From positions 32,107-96,106 of the forward strand of contig JAPPLJ010000001.1 of NCBI GenBank assembly GCA_028819475.1: a DNA stretch of 64,000 nt. The letters run 5' to 3'. Below the pieces are notes generated by a model. The model had not been told where the DNA came from and did no database searches. It worked only from the letters and a program-made list of their open reading frames with translations. This document shows, piece by piece, positions 8,259-17,957 of the stretch. The DNA comes from Rhodospirillaceae bacterium (GTDB lineage: Bacteria; Pseudomonadota; Alphaproteobacteria; Bin65). Numbering within the stretch: the first letter of the stretch is position 1; every line of letters starts with the position of its first letter. The position numbers were made by a program, and so were the translations under genes.

Positions 8259-9392
8259 CTACTCCGCCGCGATCGCCCGGCTGATGATCATCTTCTGGAC
8301 GTCGCTGGTGCCTTCGTAGATCTTGCAGACCCGGACGTCGCGCCAGATGCGCTCGACCGGGAAATCCTGCAGATAGCCGTAGCCGCCGTGGACCTGGATG
8401 GCGTCGGAGCAGACACGTTCTGCCATTTCGCTGGCGAACAGCTTGGCCATGGCGGCTTCCTTGAGGCAGGGCCGGCCGGCGTCCTTCAGCCGCGCCACGT
8501 TGAGCGCCATCTGGTGCGCCGCCTCGATCTGCGTCGCCATGTCGGCGAGGCGGAAGGCGACCGCCTGATGCTCGACGATCGGCTTGCCGAACGAGACCCG
8601 CTCCCTGGCATAGGCGACGGCGTGCTCATAGGCCGCCCGGGCCATGCCGGTCGCCTGCGCCGCGACGCCGATGCGGCCGGCCTCCAGGTTGGCGAGCGCG
8701 ATCCGGTAGCCCTCGCCCTCCTGTCCGACCAGCAGGTCCGGCGTCGCCTCCATGTCCTCGAGGATCAGTGCGCAGGTGTCGGACGAGCGCTGGCCGAGCT
8801 TCTCCTCCTTGCGCACGACCTTGTAGCCCGGCGTGTCGGTTGGCACGATGAAGGCGCTGATGCCGCGCTTGCCGGCCGCCGGATCGGTGACGGCGAACAT
8901 CAGGTTGATATCGGCCGTCGCGCCCGAACTGATGAACTGCTTGGCGCCGTTCAGGACGTATTTGTTGCCCCGCTTCTCGGCGCGGGTCTTGAGGTTCGAG
9001 GCGTCGGAGCCGGCCTGGGGCTCGGTGAGCGAGAAGGCCGCGTTGATCTCGCCGCGGGCCAGCGGCTTCAGGAAGCGCTCCTTCTGCTCGGTCGAGCCGT
9101 AGCCGAAGAGCGCGGCGGCGACCGGCGAATTGTTGACGCTCATGACGGTCGAGACGCCGCCGTCGCCGCCCGCGATCTCCTCCATTGCCAGAACGTAGGC
9201 GACCGTATCGGCGCCCGCCCCGCCCCACTCCTCCGGGATCGTCATGCCCATGAAGCCGAGCGCGCCCATCTCGGCGAGCAATCCGCGCGGCGTCTCGCCG
9301 GTGCGGTCGCGCTCGGCCGCCGTCGGCGCCAGCCGCTCCTGCGCGAACTGCCGGGCGGTGTCCCGGATCATGATCTGGTCGTCGGTCAGCAT
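8259..9392 (-). CDS. Acyl-CoA dehydrogenase
   Basis: A 377-residue FAD enzyme of full family length. It shows the N-terminal helical domain, the FAD-binding beta domain (AFSLTEPQAGSDASNLKTRA, KQFISSG) and the C-terminal domain with the canonical end QVHGGYGYLQDFPVERIWRD and YEGTSDVQKMIISRAI. The Glu of YEGTSD is at the position of the C-terminal catalytic-base region used in short/medium-chain enzymes. It introduces a trans-2 double bond into an acyl-CoA, passing electrons to ETF. The chain or branched substrate is not resolved. ATG start; the intergenic DNA upstream is filled by a palindromic repeat. Confidence 0.92.
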   Translation of the reverse strand: MLTDDQIMIRDTARQFAQERLAPTAAERDRTGETPRGLLAEMGALGFMGMTIPEEWGGAGADTVAYVLAMEEIAGGDGGVSTVMSVNNSPVAAALFGYGSTEQKERFLKPLARGEINAAFSLTEPQAGSDASNLKTRAEKRGNKYVLNGAKQFISSGATADINLMFAVTDPAAGKRGISAFIVPTDTPGYKVVRKEEKLGQRSSDTCALILEDMEATPDLLVGQEGEGYRIALANLEAGRIGVAAQATGMARAAYEHAVAYARERVSFGKPIVEHQAVAFRLADMATQIEAAHQMALNVARLKDAGRPCLKEAAMAKLFASEMAERVCSDAIQVHGGYGYLQDFPVERIWRDVRVCKIYEGTSDVQKMIISRAIAAE

Positions 9393-9426
9393 GGTCGGCT
9401 TCGATATCGGTTCATTGGGGCGGCCG

Positions 9427-9580
9427 TCCTTCGAGACGAGGCTTCAAGATGCGGTCCTGCGAACCGCTCCTCAGCCTCTCCTCAGGATGAAGAGACTTGA
9501 TAGTTCACTATACTCAACTTCATCCTGAGGAGGGCGTTGAGGAGGCGCGAAGCGCCGTCTCGAAACGCCCGTCTCGAAGG
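9427..9580. repeat. Nested palindromic repeat element (REP-like)
   Basis: The inner arms CCTCAGGATGAAG (9480-9492) and CTTCATCCTGAGG (9518-9530) are perfectly complementary around a 25-base AT-rich loop. Outer arms ccttcgagacg (starting 9428) and gtctcgaagg (9571-9580) extend the palindrome. The right end contains the 20-base sequence also present at 5374-5393. The unit fills most of the 197-base gap between two minus-strand genes and could act as a terminator-like hairpin. Confidence 0.75.
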
Positions 9581-9589
9581 ACGCGCGCC

Positions 9590-10279
9590 CTACCACGGAA
9601 TCCGGCTGCCGTCGTGGTTGATGAAGCTGCCGGTGTCGCGAAGGCCGACTCCGTCGATCACCTTCATCAGCCCGTCGACGCTCTCCTTCACCGATAGAGC
9701 GGCCGACGGCCCGCCCATATCGGTCTGTACCCAACCCGGATGGACGACGATCGCCGTGACGCCGCGGCCCTTCAGGTCGTTCGCCAGGACCTTCACCGCC
9801 ATGTTCAGCGCCGCCTTGGAGGCGCGATACGAATAGTTGCCGCCGCTCGCCTCGCTGACCGAGCCCATGCGGCTGGAGATGTTGACGATCAGCTTGCGCT
9901 CCGAACGCGCCACGTTGCCGGCCAGCGCCTGCATCACCCGCACCGGCGCCACGGTGTTGACCCGCAGCGTCTCCTCCAGATCGGCGACCTCGAGCGTATC
10001 GAAGGTTTCGCCCCGGCCCAGCAGGATGCCGGCATTGTTGATCAGGATGTCGATCGGCGTATCGCCCAGCAGGTCGGCCAGCGCCCCGACATGGGCATCC
10101 GAAGTGACATCGCAGGTGTGGATCGTCGCCGACGCGCCCAGCGCGCGCAGTGCGTCGGCCTTGGCGAGATCGCGCACCGTTGCGTGGATGTGGGCGCCGG
10201 AGGCGGCGAAGCGGCGGGCGAATTCCAGGCCGATGCCGCGGCCCGCGCCGGTAATCAGGACGTTGTTCATGGGGTTCAT
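9590..10279 (-). CDS. Short-chain dehydrogenase/reductase
   Basis: A 229-residue classical SDR. It has the glycine-rich cofactor motif TGAGRGIGLEFARRF at the N-terminus, the structural NNAG (ILINNAGILLG), and the catalytic Ser/Tyr/Lys as NISSRMGS and YSYRASKAALN. The Asp-plus-Arg pattern after beta-2 (TVRDLAK) suggests NADP(H). The substrate is unknown. The start at 10279 is chosen because its ATG overlaps the TGA of the upstream RidA gene (ATGA), implying translational coupling; a second ATG lies at 10270. Confidence 0.88.
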   Translation of the reverse strand: MNPMNNVLITGAGRGIGLEFARRFAASGAHIHATVRDLAKADALRALGASATIHTCDVTSDAHVGALADLLGDTPIDILINNAGILLGRGETFDTLEVADLEETLRVNTVAPVRVMQALAGNVARSERKLIVNISSRMGSVSEASGGNYSYRASKAALNMAVKVLANDLKGRGVTAIVVHPGWVQTDMGGPSAALSVKESVDGLMKVIDGVGLRDTGSFINHDGSRIPW

Positions 10280-10662
10280 GGGGCGGTCCTCTTCCGGACG
10301 GTCACTTCGATCTCGATTTTCATGCGCGGGTCGACCAGCCCGGCGATCACGGCGGTCGCGGCCGGGCGCACCGTATCGAACCACCGGTGCATGACCGGCT
10401 GCAGGGCCGGCAGGTCGGCGGCATCGGTCAGCGTGTACTGCACCCGCACGGTATCTTCGATCGAGGCGCCGGCCTCGTTCAGGATACGCTCGATGGTGCG
10501 GAAGGCCTGCTCGGCCTGCGCCGCCGCATCGTCGGGCATCTCGCCGGTTTCGTAGTCCATGCCGGTCGTGCCAGCGACGAATACCCAGTCCCCGTCCACC
10601 AGGGCGCGGGAAAAGGCGTAGTCGGCTTCCAGACGGGAGCCGGAGGAGATCGTTCTGCGCAT
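10276..10662 (-). CDS. RidA/YjgF/UK114-family protein
   Basis: A 128-residue RidA-fold protein, with the family pattern GDWVFVAGTTGMDYETGEMP, a central AFRTIERILNEAGAS helix, the variable TVRVQYTLTDAADLP strand and the C-terminal RPAATAVIAGLVDPRMKIEIEV. Family members form trimers and hydrolyse reactive enamines/imines or act in catabolic deaminations. The Arg normally binding the carboxylate is shifted or absent here (the segment reads AVIAGLVDPR), so the substrate may be unusual. It is the first gene of a two-gene unit with the SDR, overlapping by 4 bases. Confidence 0.85.
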   Translation of the reverse strand: MRRTISSGSRLEADYAFSRALVDGDWVFVAGTTGMDYETGEMPDDAAAQAEQAFRTIERILNEAGASIEDTVRVQYTLTDAADLPALQPVMHRWFDTVRPAATAVIAGLVDPRMKIEIEVTVRKRTAP

Positions 10663-10712
10663 GGCGGTTCCTTAGCGGCGAACGGGAGCGGGGGAAATGG
10701 GCAAATTCCCGA

Positions 10713-12911
10713 TTACCTTATATCGGCCACGGCGCGCCCGCGCGCCAACCGGATTTGACGCGTCTGCATGGGCGGGCGGCTGACCCAGGGCCGGTCGCCG
10801 CGCACGTCCCGGTCGGTGCGGATCGTCACCCGCCCCGCCGAAATGCCGATTGCGTAGCTGCCGTTGCGCATCAGCGTCCGCCGGTCGATTGCCCATGGGA
10901 CCGTGGGACACCGTCGCCGGACATCGAAGTCCGCCACGATCATGAAGGCGCGCCGGCAGTCCTCCGCCAAAGCCGCCGGGTCGGCCGGGAAGGCGATCAA
11001 CCTGCCATCCAGCCGGTAGATGCAGCCAAGCGGGTCGCAGCGTACCCGGCTCAACCGGTCGCTGTGCCAGAACCGCGGCCGGCGCTGCGCCTCGCCCTCG
11101 CGCCAGACCCGGGCGATGAAACGGCCGCGCCGCGCCGAAGACACGGCGAGCGCCCCGTCGGCGGTGCGGGTCGCGACGAGCTGCACCTCCGGCGAGACCA
11201 GGATATCGGGCGGGGCGACGGTGAGGCTGCTGGCGAGGCCGGCCGCAATGGCGGCAACGCCGGCGAACCGCCAGCGACGCTGCCAGATCGTAAGCCAGAG
11301 GCCGCCGGCGACGATCAGCGCCATGCCCCAGGCCAGCGGCGCCGGCGCCAGCGCCAGCGCGCCGGGCAGGCCGGCAACGCCGTGGGCGACCCACAGCATC
11401 AGGTCGATGCCCCGGGCCATCAGCCAGAGCGGCCCGGCTTCCAGCCCGAACGGCATGGCGAACAGGGCCAGCAGCCCCATCGGCAGGACGAAGAAGGAAA
11501 CGATCGGCACCGCGGCCAGGTTGGCGGCCAGGCCATACATCGCCAGCCGGTGGAAATGGAACAGGGCGAACGGCCCGGTCGCCGCGCCGGCGATCAGGCT
11601 GGCCGCACCGATGCCGACCAGGGCGCGCACAGGCCGCGGCAGCCGCGGCGTCCGGTTTCTCATCCGCCAGATCGACCAGGCCTCGTAAGCCGCGACCAGC
11701 GCAACCACCGCGGCGAAGGACATCTGGAAACTGGGCGTGGGCAGGCTCTCCGGCGACAGCAGAAGCAGGACCGTCGCCGCCGCCGCCACAAGCCGCATCG
11801 AAATTGCGACCCGGCCGACCAGGACGCCCGCCATCACCACCGCCAGCATCAGGAAAGCGCGCTGGGTCGGAATCGTCGCGCCGGTCAGCAGCAGGTAGCC
11901 CGCCGCGACCGCCAGCGCGCCGATCGCGGCAATCTTTCGCGTCGGCCAGCGCAGAGCCGCGCCGGGAACCAGCGCCAGACCGAACCACAGGGCGAAGAAG
12001 GCGATGCCGGCGATCATGCCGATATGCAATCCGGAAATCGCCAGCAGATGCGCCAGGCCGGCGTTGCGGATCGCCGTCATCGTTTCGGGCGAAATGCCGC
12101 CGCGATGCCCGGTCAGCAGGGCGGCCGCCACCGCGCCGGCATCGCCGGACAGAACCGCCCCGATACGCCGCATCGCGGTATCCCGCAGACGCTCGATCCG
12201 CGAATCGAGCCATCCGGTGCGGGCTTCCCGGACCGCAACGGGCGCCGTGACCGCAAAACCGCTGGCGCCTATGCGCTCAAAATAGGCCCGGCGCTGGAAA
12301 TCCGCCGCGCCGGGGGCGACCGGCGGCCGGACCGGCAGCAGGACGGCGCGCAGCATGACGGTCCGGCCGGGCCGCAGGCCGGTCCAGCCGAGGCGAACCG
12401 TGAGGCGAACCCGCTCCGGCGTTTCGGCCGCGGCAAGCCTGCCGATCGCGAGATCGTCCAGCACCGCGCGCGCACCGTGGCGGAGCGGATCGACGGCGAC
12501 CACCCGGCCGGTAACGGTCACCGGACCGATCTTGCGGCTGATCGCCGGCGCCTCGACGCTCCAGGTCCGCACCGCGGCGGCTGCGTAGCCGATCGCGCAG
12601 AGGAGAAGCAGGAAAGCCGGGAATCTCAGGAGTTCCCGGCGCCATCCCGCCCCAAGCACAACGGCCGCAATTGCCGGCAGGGCGAGCGCCATCGACAAGG
12701 CCGGTTCGGCCGTCCCGGAGAAGTAGAGAAAAACGCCGAGGCCGACGGCGGCCGGAGACCAGAGCAGCCAGCGTTCCCGTTCGTCGGACAGTCGCGCCGC
12801 CAGCCCGCCGGCAAACAGCCCTGCCGCACGGCCGAACACGCCGCCCGCATCCTCCGGCAGGCAGCGCCGCATCCTTGCCATCTGGCCGATCCAGCCGGGG
12901 ATCGGGCGCAC
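10713..12911 (-). CDS. comEC: ComEC/Rec2-family DNA-uptake channel protein
   Basis: A 732-residue polytopic membrane protein. It has an N-terminal soluble OB-like DUF4131 segment between early helices, then the ComEC_N core with LLTGHRGGISPETMTAIRNA followed by GLAHLLAISGLHIGM, the family's most conserved stretch. The C-terminal ~200 residues stand where other lineages have a metallo-beta-lactamase domain, but no HxHxDH zinc motif is present, as is common in alphaproteobacteria. It would form the inner-membrane channel for single-stranded DNA during transformation. The GTG at 12911 directly follows agaggag, rather too close for an optimal spacing, so the true start could be slightly downstream. 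It is divergent from gltX. Confidence 0.88.
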   Translation of the reverse strand: MRPIPGWIGQMARMRRCLPEDAGGVFGRAAGLFAGGLAARLSDERERWLLWSPAAVGLGVFLYFSGTAEPALSMALALPAIAAVVLGAGWRRELLRFPAFLLLLCAIGYAAAAVRTWSVEAPAISRKIGPVTVTGRVVAVDPLRHGARAVLDDLAIGRLAAAETPERVRLTVRLGWTGLRPGRTVMLRAVLLPVRPPVAPGAADFQRRAYFERIGASGFAVTAPVAVREARTGWLDSRIERLRDTAMRRIGAVLSGDAGAVAAALLTGHRGGISPETMTAIRNAGLAHLLAISGLHIGMIAGIAFFALWFGLALVPGAALRWPTRKIAAIGALAVAAGYLLLTGATIPTQRAFLMLAVVMAGVLVGRVAISMRLVAAAATVLLLLSPESLPTPSFQMSFAAVVALVAAYEAWSIWRMRNRTPRLPRPVRALVGIGAASLIAGAATGPFALFHFHRLAMYGLAANLAAVPIVSFFVLPMGLLALFAMPFGLEAGPLWLMARGIDLMLWVAHGVAGLPGALALAPAPLAWGMALIVAGGLWLTIWQRRWRFAGVAAIAAGLASSLTVAPPDILVSPEVQLVATRTADGALAVSSARRGRFIARVWREGEAQRRPRFWHSDRLSRVRCDPLGCIYRLDGRLIAFPADPAALAEDCRRAFMIVADFDVRRRCPTVPWAIDRRTLMRNGSYAIGISAGRVTIRTDRDVRGDRPWVSRPPMQTRQIRLARGRAVADIR

Positions 12912-13062
12912 TCCTCTGAACGTCTATTCTTCTTGTTTTCCGGGTGCGTGCATGGCGACAGCGGCTGTGCTATGGCACCCACCCGTCCGGCCCGCTTCCA
13001 CGCCTCTGCCCGTACGACGCGCGGCGCTCCGGCCGTAGCCGCGAAATCTACATGAAGCGCCG

Positions 13063-14475
13063 ATGACTGTCGTTACCCGTTTTGCCCCCTCGCCGACGGG
13101 ATTTCTCCATATTGGCGGCGCCCGGACCGCCCTGTTCAACCGGCTTTACGCGCGGCGGCAGGGCGGGCAATTCCTGCTGCGCATCGAAGACACCGACCGC
13201 GCGCGCTCGACCGACGCTGCCAAACGGGCCATCCTGGACGGCCTGCGCTGGCTCGGCCTGGAATGGGACGGCGCGCCGGCCTACCAGTCGGACCGCCTCG
13301 AACGGCACGCCGCAGTGGCGCAAGAACTGCTCGATGCGGGCGGGGCCTATCGCTGCTATTGCAGCCCGGACGAACTGGCCGCGATGCGGGAGGCGGCGCG
13401 CAAACGCGGCAGCGGGCGGCTCTATGACGGCACCTGGCGCGACCGCGATCCGGCGGAGGCGCCGGAGGGTGTCGCGCCGGTGGTGCGCCTGAGAGCGCCG
13501 CTGGACGGCGAGACCGTCATCGACGACGCGGTCCAGGGCCGGGTGACGGTGCGCAACGACCAGCTCGACGACATGGTCCTGCTGCGCGCGGACGGCACGC
13601 CGACCTACATGCTGTCCGTCGTCGTCGACGACCATGACATGGCTATCACCCATATCGTGCGCGGCGACGATCACCTGACCAACGCATTCCGCCAGGCGCT
13701 GATCTACCGGGCCATGGGCTGGGATATTCCGGCCTTCGCGCATATTCCGCTCATCCACGGGCCGGACGGCGCCAAACTGTCCAAGCGGCACGGCGCGCTG
13801 GGCATCGAGGCCTATCGCGACATGGGCTTTCCGCCGGAAGCCATGTGCAACTATCTCGCCCGGCTCGGCTGGAGCCATGGCGACGACGAGATCTTCTCCA
13901 TGGCGCAGGCGGCGGACTGGTTCGATCTCAAGGATGTCGGCAGGTCCCCGGCCCGCTTCGATCTCGCAAAGCTGACCAGCCTCAGCGCCCACTACATTCG
14001 GGAGACGGCTGACGGCCCGCTCGCCGACGCGCTCGAACCCTTGGTCGCCGGGCTGCTCGGCGCGCCGCTTTCGCAGACGGAGCGCACCCGGCTGCGCGCC
14101 GGCCTGTCCGGGCTGAAACCGCGGGCGAAGACGCTGGCCGACCTCGCGGAGTCCGCCCTGTTCTACTGCCGGCCGCGGCCTCTGGAGCCGGACGCCAAGG
14201 CGGCGAAACTGCTGGACGATGCCGGCAAGGCCCGGCTGGCGCTCGGCCGGGCGGCGCTCGCCGGGCTGGACGACTGGTCCGCGGCAAGTGCCGAAGCGGC
14301 CATCCGCGCCGCCGCCGAATCCGCCGGAGAAAAACTGGGCAGCCTCGCCCAGCCCTTGCGCGCGGCGCTCACCGGCAGCACGGTCTCGCCGGGAATTTTC
14401 GAGGTTCTGGATGTGCTCGGCCGTGCGGAGAGCCTCGGCCGGATCGACGACGGTCTCGGGCGGACCGCCGGTTGA
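13063..14475 (+). CDS. gltX: Glutamyl-tRNA synthetase
   Basis: A 470-residue class I aminoacyl-tRNA synthetase that charges tRNA-Glu (and, in many alphaproteobacteria, tRNA-Gln for later amidation). The HIGH-type motif is [20 protein letters not shown] at residues 5-24 and the KMSKS-type motif is AKLSKRHGA at ~237. The Rossmann catalytic core also shows [10 protein letters not shown]. The C-terminal anticodon-binding region is helical and Ala-rich. Length is normal for the alphaproteobacterial enzyme. The product is cytoplasmic. The neighbour downstream on the same strand is gltA, an arrangement seen in Rhodospirillales-like genomes. Confidence 0.97.
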   Translation: MTVVTRFAPSPTGFLHIGGARTALFNRLYARRQGGQFLLRIEDTDRARSTDAAKRAILDGLRWLGLEWDGAPAYQSDRLERHAAVAQELLDAGGAYRCYCSPDELAAMREAARKRGSGRLYDGTWRDRDPAEAPEGVAPVVRLRAPLDGETVIDDAVQGRVTVRNDQLDDMVLLRADGTPTYMLSVVVDDHDMAITHIVRGDDHLTNAFRQALIYRAMGWDIPAFAHIPLIHGPDGAKLSKRHGALGIEAYRDMGFPPEAMCNYLARLGWSHGDDEIFSMAQAADWFDLKDVGRSPARFDLAKLTSLSAHYIRETADGPLADALEPLVAGLLGAPLSQTERTRLRAGLSGLKPRAKTLADLAESALFYCRPRPLEPDAKAAKLLDDAGKARLALGRAALAGLDDWSAASAEAAIRAAAESAGEKLGSLAQPLRAALTGSTVSPGIFEVLDVLGRAESLGRIDDGLGRTAG

Positions 14476-14659
14476 ACCGCGCCGTCGCCGTCCCGGCGGT
14501 TCCCTGCCCGACGTTGCATTTGCCCAACCGGGCCCGACGGCCTATTTTCCGCTTGATGCTGCGCTGCACCACGGCCCTGTCCGCGCCCTGCGCACGGACA
14601 TGCGGAACGCCGGTCGGGGCAGCATCGGGAACGACCGCGAACCCTATGCCGGGAACACC

Positions 14660-15985
14660 ATGAACGATATGTCCGAGACCGCCGGCGGCGCTACCACGCA
14701 GTCCCTTACCGTGACCGACAATGCGACCGGACAGACGCTTGAGCTGCCGGTGCGCCAGGGAACGGAAGGCCCGCGGGTCGCAGACATCCGCCGTCTTTAC
14801 AGCGATATGGGCATATTCACTTACGATCCGGGCTTCACCGCCACCGGCAGTTGCGAATCCAAGATCACCTTTATCGACGGCGACGAGGGCGTGCTGCTGC
14901 ACCGCGGCTACGCCATCGAGGAACTGGCCGAGCACAGCGATTTCCTCGAGGTCTGTTTCCTGCTGCTCTACGGCCATCTGCCGGACAAGGCGGAAAAGGA
15001 GGATTTCGAACAGACCATCTCCATGCACACGATGGTCCACGAACAGATGCGGACCTTTTTCAGCGGCTTCCGCCGCGACGCGCATCCCATGGCGATCATG
15101 GTCGGCGTTGTCGGCGCCATGTCCGCCTTCTATCACGACAGCACCGACATCGACGATCCGTACCAGCGCATGGTCGCGTCGCACCGGCTGATCGCCAAGA
15201 TTCCGACCATCGCGGCCATGGCCTACAAATACTCGATCGGCCAGCCCTTCATGTATCCGCGCAACGAACTGCGCTACGCGGAAAACTTCCTGCACATGAC
15301 CTTCAACGTGCCGTGCGAGGACAGGCCGGTTTCGCCGGTGCTCGCCCGCGCGATGGACCGCATCTTCATCCTGCACGCCGATCACGAACAGAACGCCTCG
15401 ACCTCGACCGTCCGCCTCGCCGGTTCTTCGGGCGCCAACCCGTTCGCCTGCATCGCCGCGGGCATTGCGTCCCTGTGGGGCCCGGCCCATGGCGGCGCGA
15501 ACGAGGCGGTGCTGAACATGCTGCGGGAGATCGGCAGCAAGGACCGTATCCCGGAGTTTCTGAAACGGGCCCGGGACAGGGACGACCCGTTCCGCCTGAT
15601 GGGCTTCGGCCACCGGGTCTACAAGAATTACGATCCGCGCGCCGCGGTCCTCAAGCAATCCACCGATTCGGTGCTGGACGAACTGGGCGTGCGCAACGAG
15701 CCGCTGCTGGAACTGGCTTTGGAACTGGAGCGGATCGCCGGGGAAGACGAGTATTTCCAGCAACGCAAGCTGTTCCCGAACGTCGATTTCTATTCCGGCA
15801 TCCTGCTGCAGGCGATGGGCTTCCCGACCTCGATGTTCACCGTGCTGTTCGCGCTCGCCCGCACGGTCGGCTGGATCGCCCAGTGGAAGGAAATGATCGA
15901 GGACCCGGTCCAGAAGATCGGCCGCCCGCGCCAGCTCTACACCGGCGAAGCCCGCCGGCCCTTCGTGCCGCTGGACGAACGGTAG
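14660..15985 (+). CDS. gltA: Citrate synthase (type II, hexameric)
   Basis: A 441-residue citrate synthase condensing oxaloacetate and acetyl-CoA at the entry to the TCA cycle. The N-terminal beta-rich domain typical of type II enzymes ([20 protein letters not shown]) precedes the catalytic core. The catalytic residues are in [44 protein letters not shown] and [12 protein letters not shown] 14660 gives the usual length; the frame is open further upstream but without family similarity. A 184-base gap separates it from gltX, enough for its own promoter. Confidence 0.97.
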   Translation: MNDMSETAGGATTQSLTVTDNATGQTLELPVRQGTEGPRVADIRRLYSDMGIFTYDPGFTATGSCESKITFIDGDEGVLLHRGYAIEELAEHSDFLEVCFLLLYGHLPDKAEKEDFEQTISMHTMVHEQMRTFFSGFRRDAHPMAIMVGVVGAMSAFYHDSTDIDDPYQRMVASHRLIAKIPTIAAMAYKYSIGQPFMYPRNELRYAENFLHMTFNVPCEDRPVSPVLARAMDRIFILHADHEQNASTSTVRLAGSSGANPFACIAAGIASLWGPAHGGANEAVLNMLREIGSKDRIPEFLKRARDRDDPFRLMGFGHRVYKNYDPRAAVLKQSTDSVLDELGVRNEPLLELALELERIAGEDEYFQQRKLFPNVDFYSGILLQAMGFPTSMFTVLFALARTVGWIAQWKEMIEDPVQKIGRPRQLYTGEARRPFVPLDER

Positions 15986-16130
15986 GCCGACGCAGCGCGC
16001 CGCCGCCGCCGCAACGGGTCCGGGCAGTTCGGAAGCCGGCTCCGCATTTGCCGAAACCGCCGCCTGACGCAGGCGCATCGCTAATTCGTTGACGGTCTTC
16101 CAACGGGGTTTAGGATCGTCCCTGCCCTGT

Positions 16131-17957
16131 ATGGACAAATTCGGTCGCAGCGAAATGAAGCGGCGAGACCTTATCGGTGTCGCGTTGGGTGTTGACCCCC
16201 CTGACCTGGTCATCCGGTCGGCGACGCTGGTCAATGTGATCAGCCGCGAGCTTCATCCCGCGGACATCGTGGTCAAGGGCAGCCGAATCGCGGCCGTCCT
16301 CGACCCCGGCGGCACTTACGACAGAAGCGTGCATGTCATCGAGGCCGAAGGCCGGTTTGCGGCGCCAGGCTTCATCGATCCGCACGTCCATATCGAAAGT
16401 TCCATGATCACCGTGGCTGAATACGCCCGCGCCGTGATTCCGCGCGGCACCACGATGGTCGCAGCGGATCCGCACGAAATCGGCAACGTGCTGGGGCTTC
16501 CCGGGATGAAAGCCCTGTTCGAAGAAGCGAGCGCGGCGCCTCTGCGGGTCAGGTTGCGGGTGCCCGGACGAATCCCTGCGGTGCCGGCATGGATGGAGAC
16601 CTCCAACGGCGAGCTGAGCGTCGCCGACACCCGCGCCATGTTCGACTGGCCGGAGGCCCTGTGCCTCGCCGGGGACATCAATCCGAATCTGGTCCTGCGG
16701 CAGGACCGGGAACAGCTCGAAAAATTCGAACTGGCCGATGAATTGGGCGTCACGATCTCCGGCCAGTCGCCGGGCTTGAGCGGGCGGGCGCTGTCGGCGT
16801 TCGTGGCCGCCGGCCCCGAAGACTCGCACGTTGCGAGTTCGGTCGACGAAATTGTGGAAAATACCCGCGTCGGGATGCGGTCGGTCCTCGCGTTGCGGCC
16901 GGCCCGAAGGCTCGATGCTGCGCATATGGCGGAACTGGCCCGGCGCGTGGCCGAGGAAAGGCTGGACACCAGGCTGTTCCAGCTTTGCACCGACGACATT
17001 CACGCCCACGATCTGCTCCACGAAGGTCATCTGGACCACCGCCTGCGGGTCGTGATCGAAGCCGGATTCGATCCGGTCGAGGCCTTTCAGTTCGCCACCC
17101 TGAACGTTGCGCAGGGCCTTCGCGTCGACCGGGACTATGGCAGCATCGGTCCCGGCAAGGTCGCCGATATCGTTCTCCTCGACGACCTTCGGGCGGTTTC
17201 CGTCGCGGCCACGATCATTGCCGGCCGGATCGTCTATGCCGATGGAGAATATCGCGGGGCCGGCGAAAGCCCGCGCTACCCCGATTGGACAAAATCGACG
17301 ATCCGCTATGCAAAGCCGCTGACGGCCGCCGATCTTTCGCTGCGGCCGCCGGGCAACGCCGATTCGGCGATGGTCCGTTGCATCGCGTCGCCCACCGGCA
17401 AGGGCAGGAAAACGGCGAGGGAGGTCGAGCTTCCGGTCGAAGACGGGATCATCGTTCCCGCGCCCGAATGCGGCATCAACGCGCTCGCCGTCGTCGAGCG
17501 GCACAAGGCGAGCGGCGAAATCGGGCGCGGCTTCGCGACCAGCCTCAAGCTCCGGCGCGGCGCCATCGCCTGTTCGGTCAACCACGATGCGCATAATGTG
17601 ATGCTGCTCGGCGCCAACCACCGCGACATGGCGCTGGCCGGAAACCGCCTTGCGGAAATCGGCGGCGGATACGTTCTGGCCTGCGACGGCGAGGTCGTCG
17701 CCGAACTCGCGCTGCCCATCGCCGGGCTCATGTCGGAAGCGAGCATCGAGGAGGTGGCGTCGGACCTGAGGTCGCTCGAGGAGGCGCTGGGCGATGTCCT
17801 TGGCGCGGACCTGGGCGACAAGGCGCTGATCAACATGAATTTTCTCTCGCTGCCAAATATTCCGGACTACGGCTTCACCAACAAGGGGCTCGTCGCTTCG
17901 GACCAGCGCATGCAGCTTGTCGAGACAGTCATCGAAGAAGGAGGGACAGTGACATGA
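16131..17957 (+). CDS. ade: Adenine deaminase
   Basis: A 608-residue member of the amidohydrolase superfamily converting adenine to hypoxanthine and ammonia. Motifs in order: PGFIDPHVHIESSMIT (metal-binding HxH), VAADPHEIGNVLG, GDINPNLVLRQ, CTDDIHAHDLLHEGHLDHRL and the C-terminal adenine-deaminase-specific region (SVNHDAHNVMLLGANHRDMA, then MNFLSLPNIPDYGFTNKGLV). Length is close to bacterial Ade. A TTG at 16089 and an ATG at 16155 are alternative starts. It is the first gene of a four-gene operon; its stop overlaps the start of the substrate-binding protein (ATGA), so catabolism and transport are translationally linked. Related enzymes acting on other N-heterocycles cannot be excluded. Confidence 0.88.
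   Translation: MDKFGRSEMKRRDLIGVALGVDPPDLVIRSATLVNVISRELHPADIVVKGSRIAAVLDPGGTYDRSVHVIEAEGRFAAPGFIDPHVHIESSMITVAEYARAVIPRGTTMVAADPHEIGNVLGLPGMKALFEEASAAPLRVRLRVPGRIPAVPAWMETSNGELSVADTRAMFDWPEALCLAGDINPNLVLRQDREQLEKFELADELGVTISGQSPGLSGRALSAFVAAGPEDSHVASSVDEIVENTRVGMRSVLALRPARRLDAAHMAELARRVAEERLDTRLFQLCTDDIHAHDLLHEGHLDHRLRVVIEAGFDPVEAFQFATLNVAQGLRVDRDYGSIGPGKVADIVLLDDLRAVSVAATIIAGRIVYADGEYRGAGESPRYPDWTKSTIRYAKPLTAADLSLRPPGNADSAMVRCIASPTGKGRKTAREVELPVEDGIIVPAPECGINALAVVERHKASGEIGRGFATSLKLRRGAIACSVNHDAHNVMLLGANHRDMALAGNRLAEIGGGYVLACDGEVVAELALPIAGLMSEASIEEVASDLRSLEEALGDVLGADLGDKALINMNFLSLPNIPDYGFTNKGLVASDQRMQLVETVIEEGGTVT

Noticed and set aside
10755..13055. 766-codon open frame opposite comEC
   Set aside because: Composition is Arg/Gln/Pro low complexity with no motif, while the comEC frame has clear family signatures.
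15986..16130. Purine riboswitch upstream of adenine deaminase
   Set aside because: No conserved three-way-junction core or paired arms of the purine aptamer could be seen in the 145 bases.
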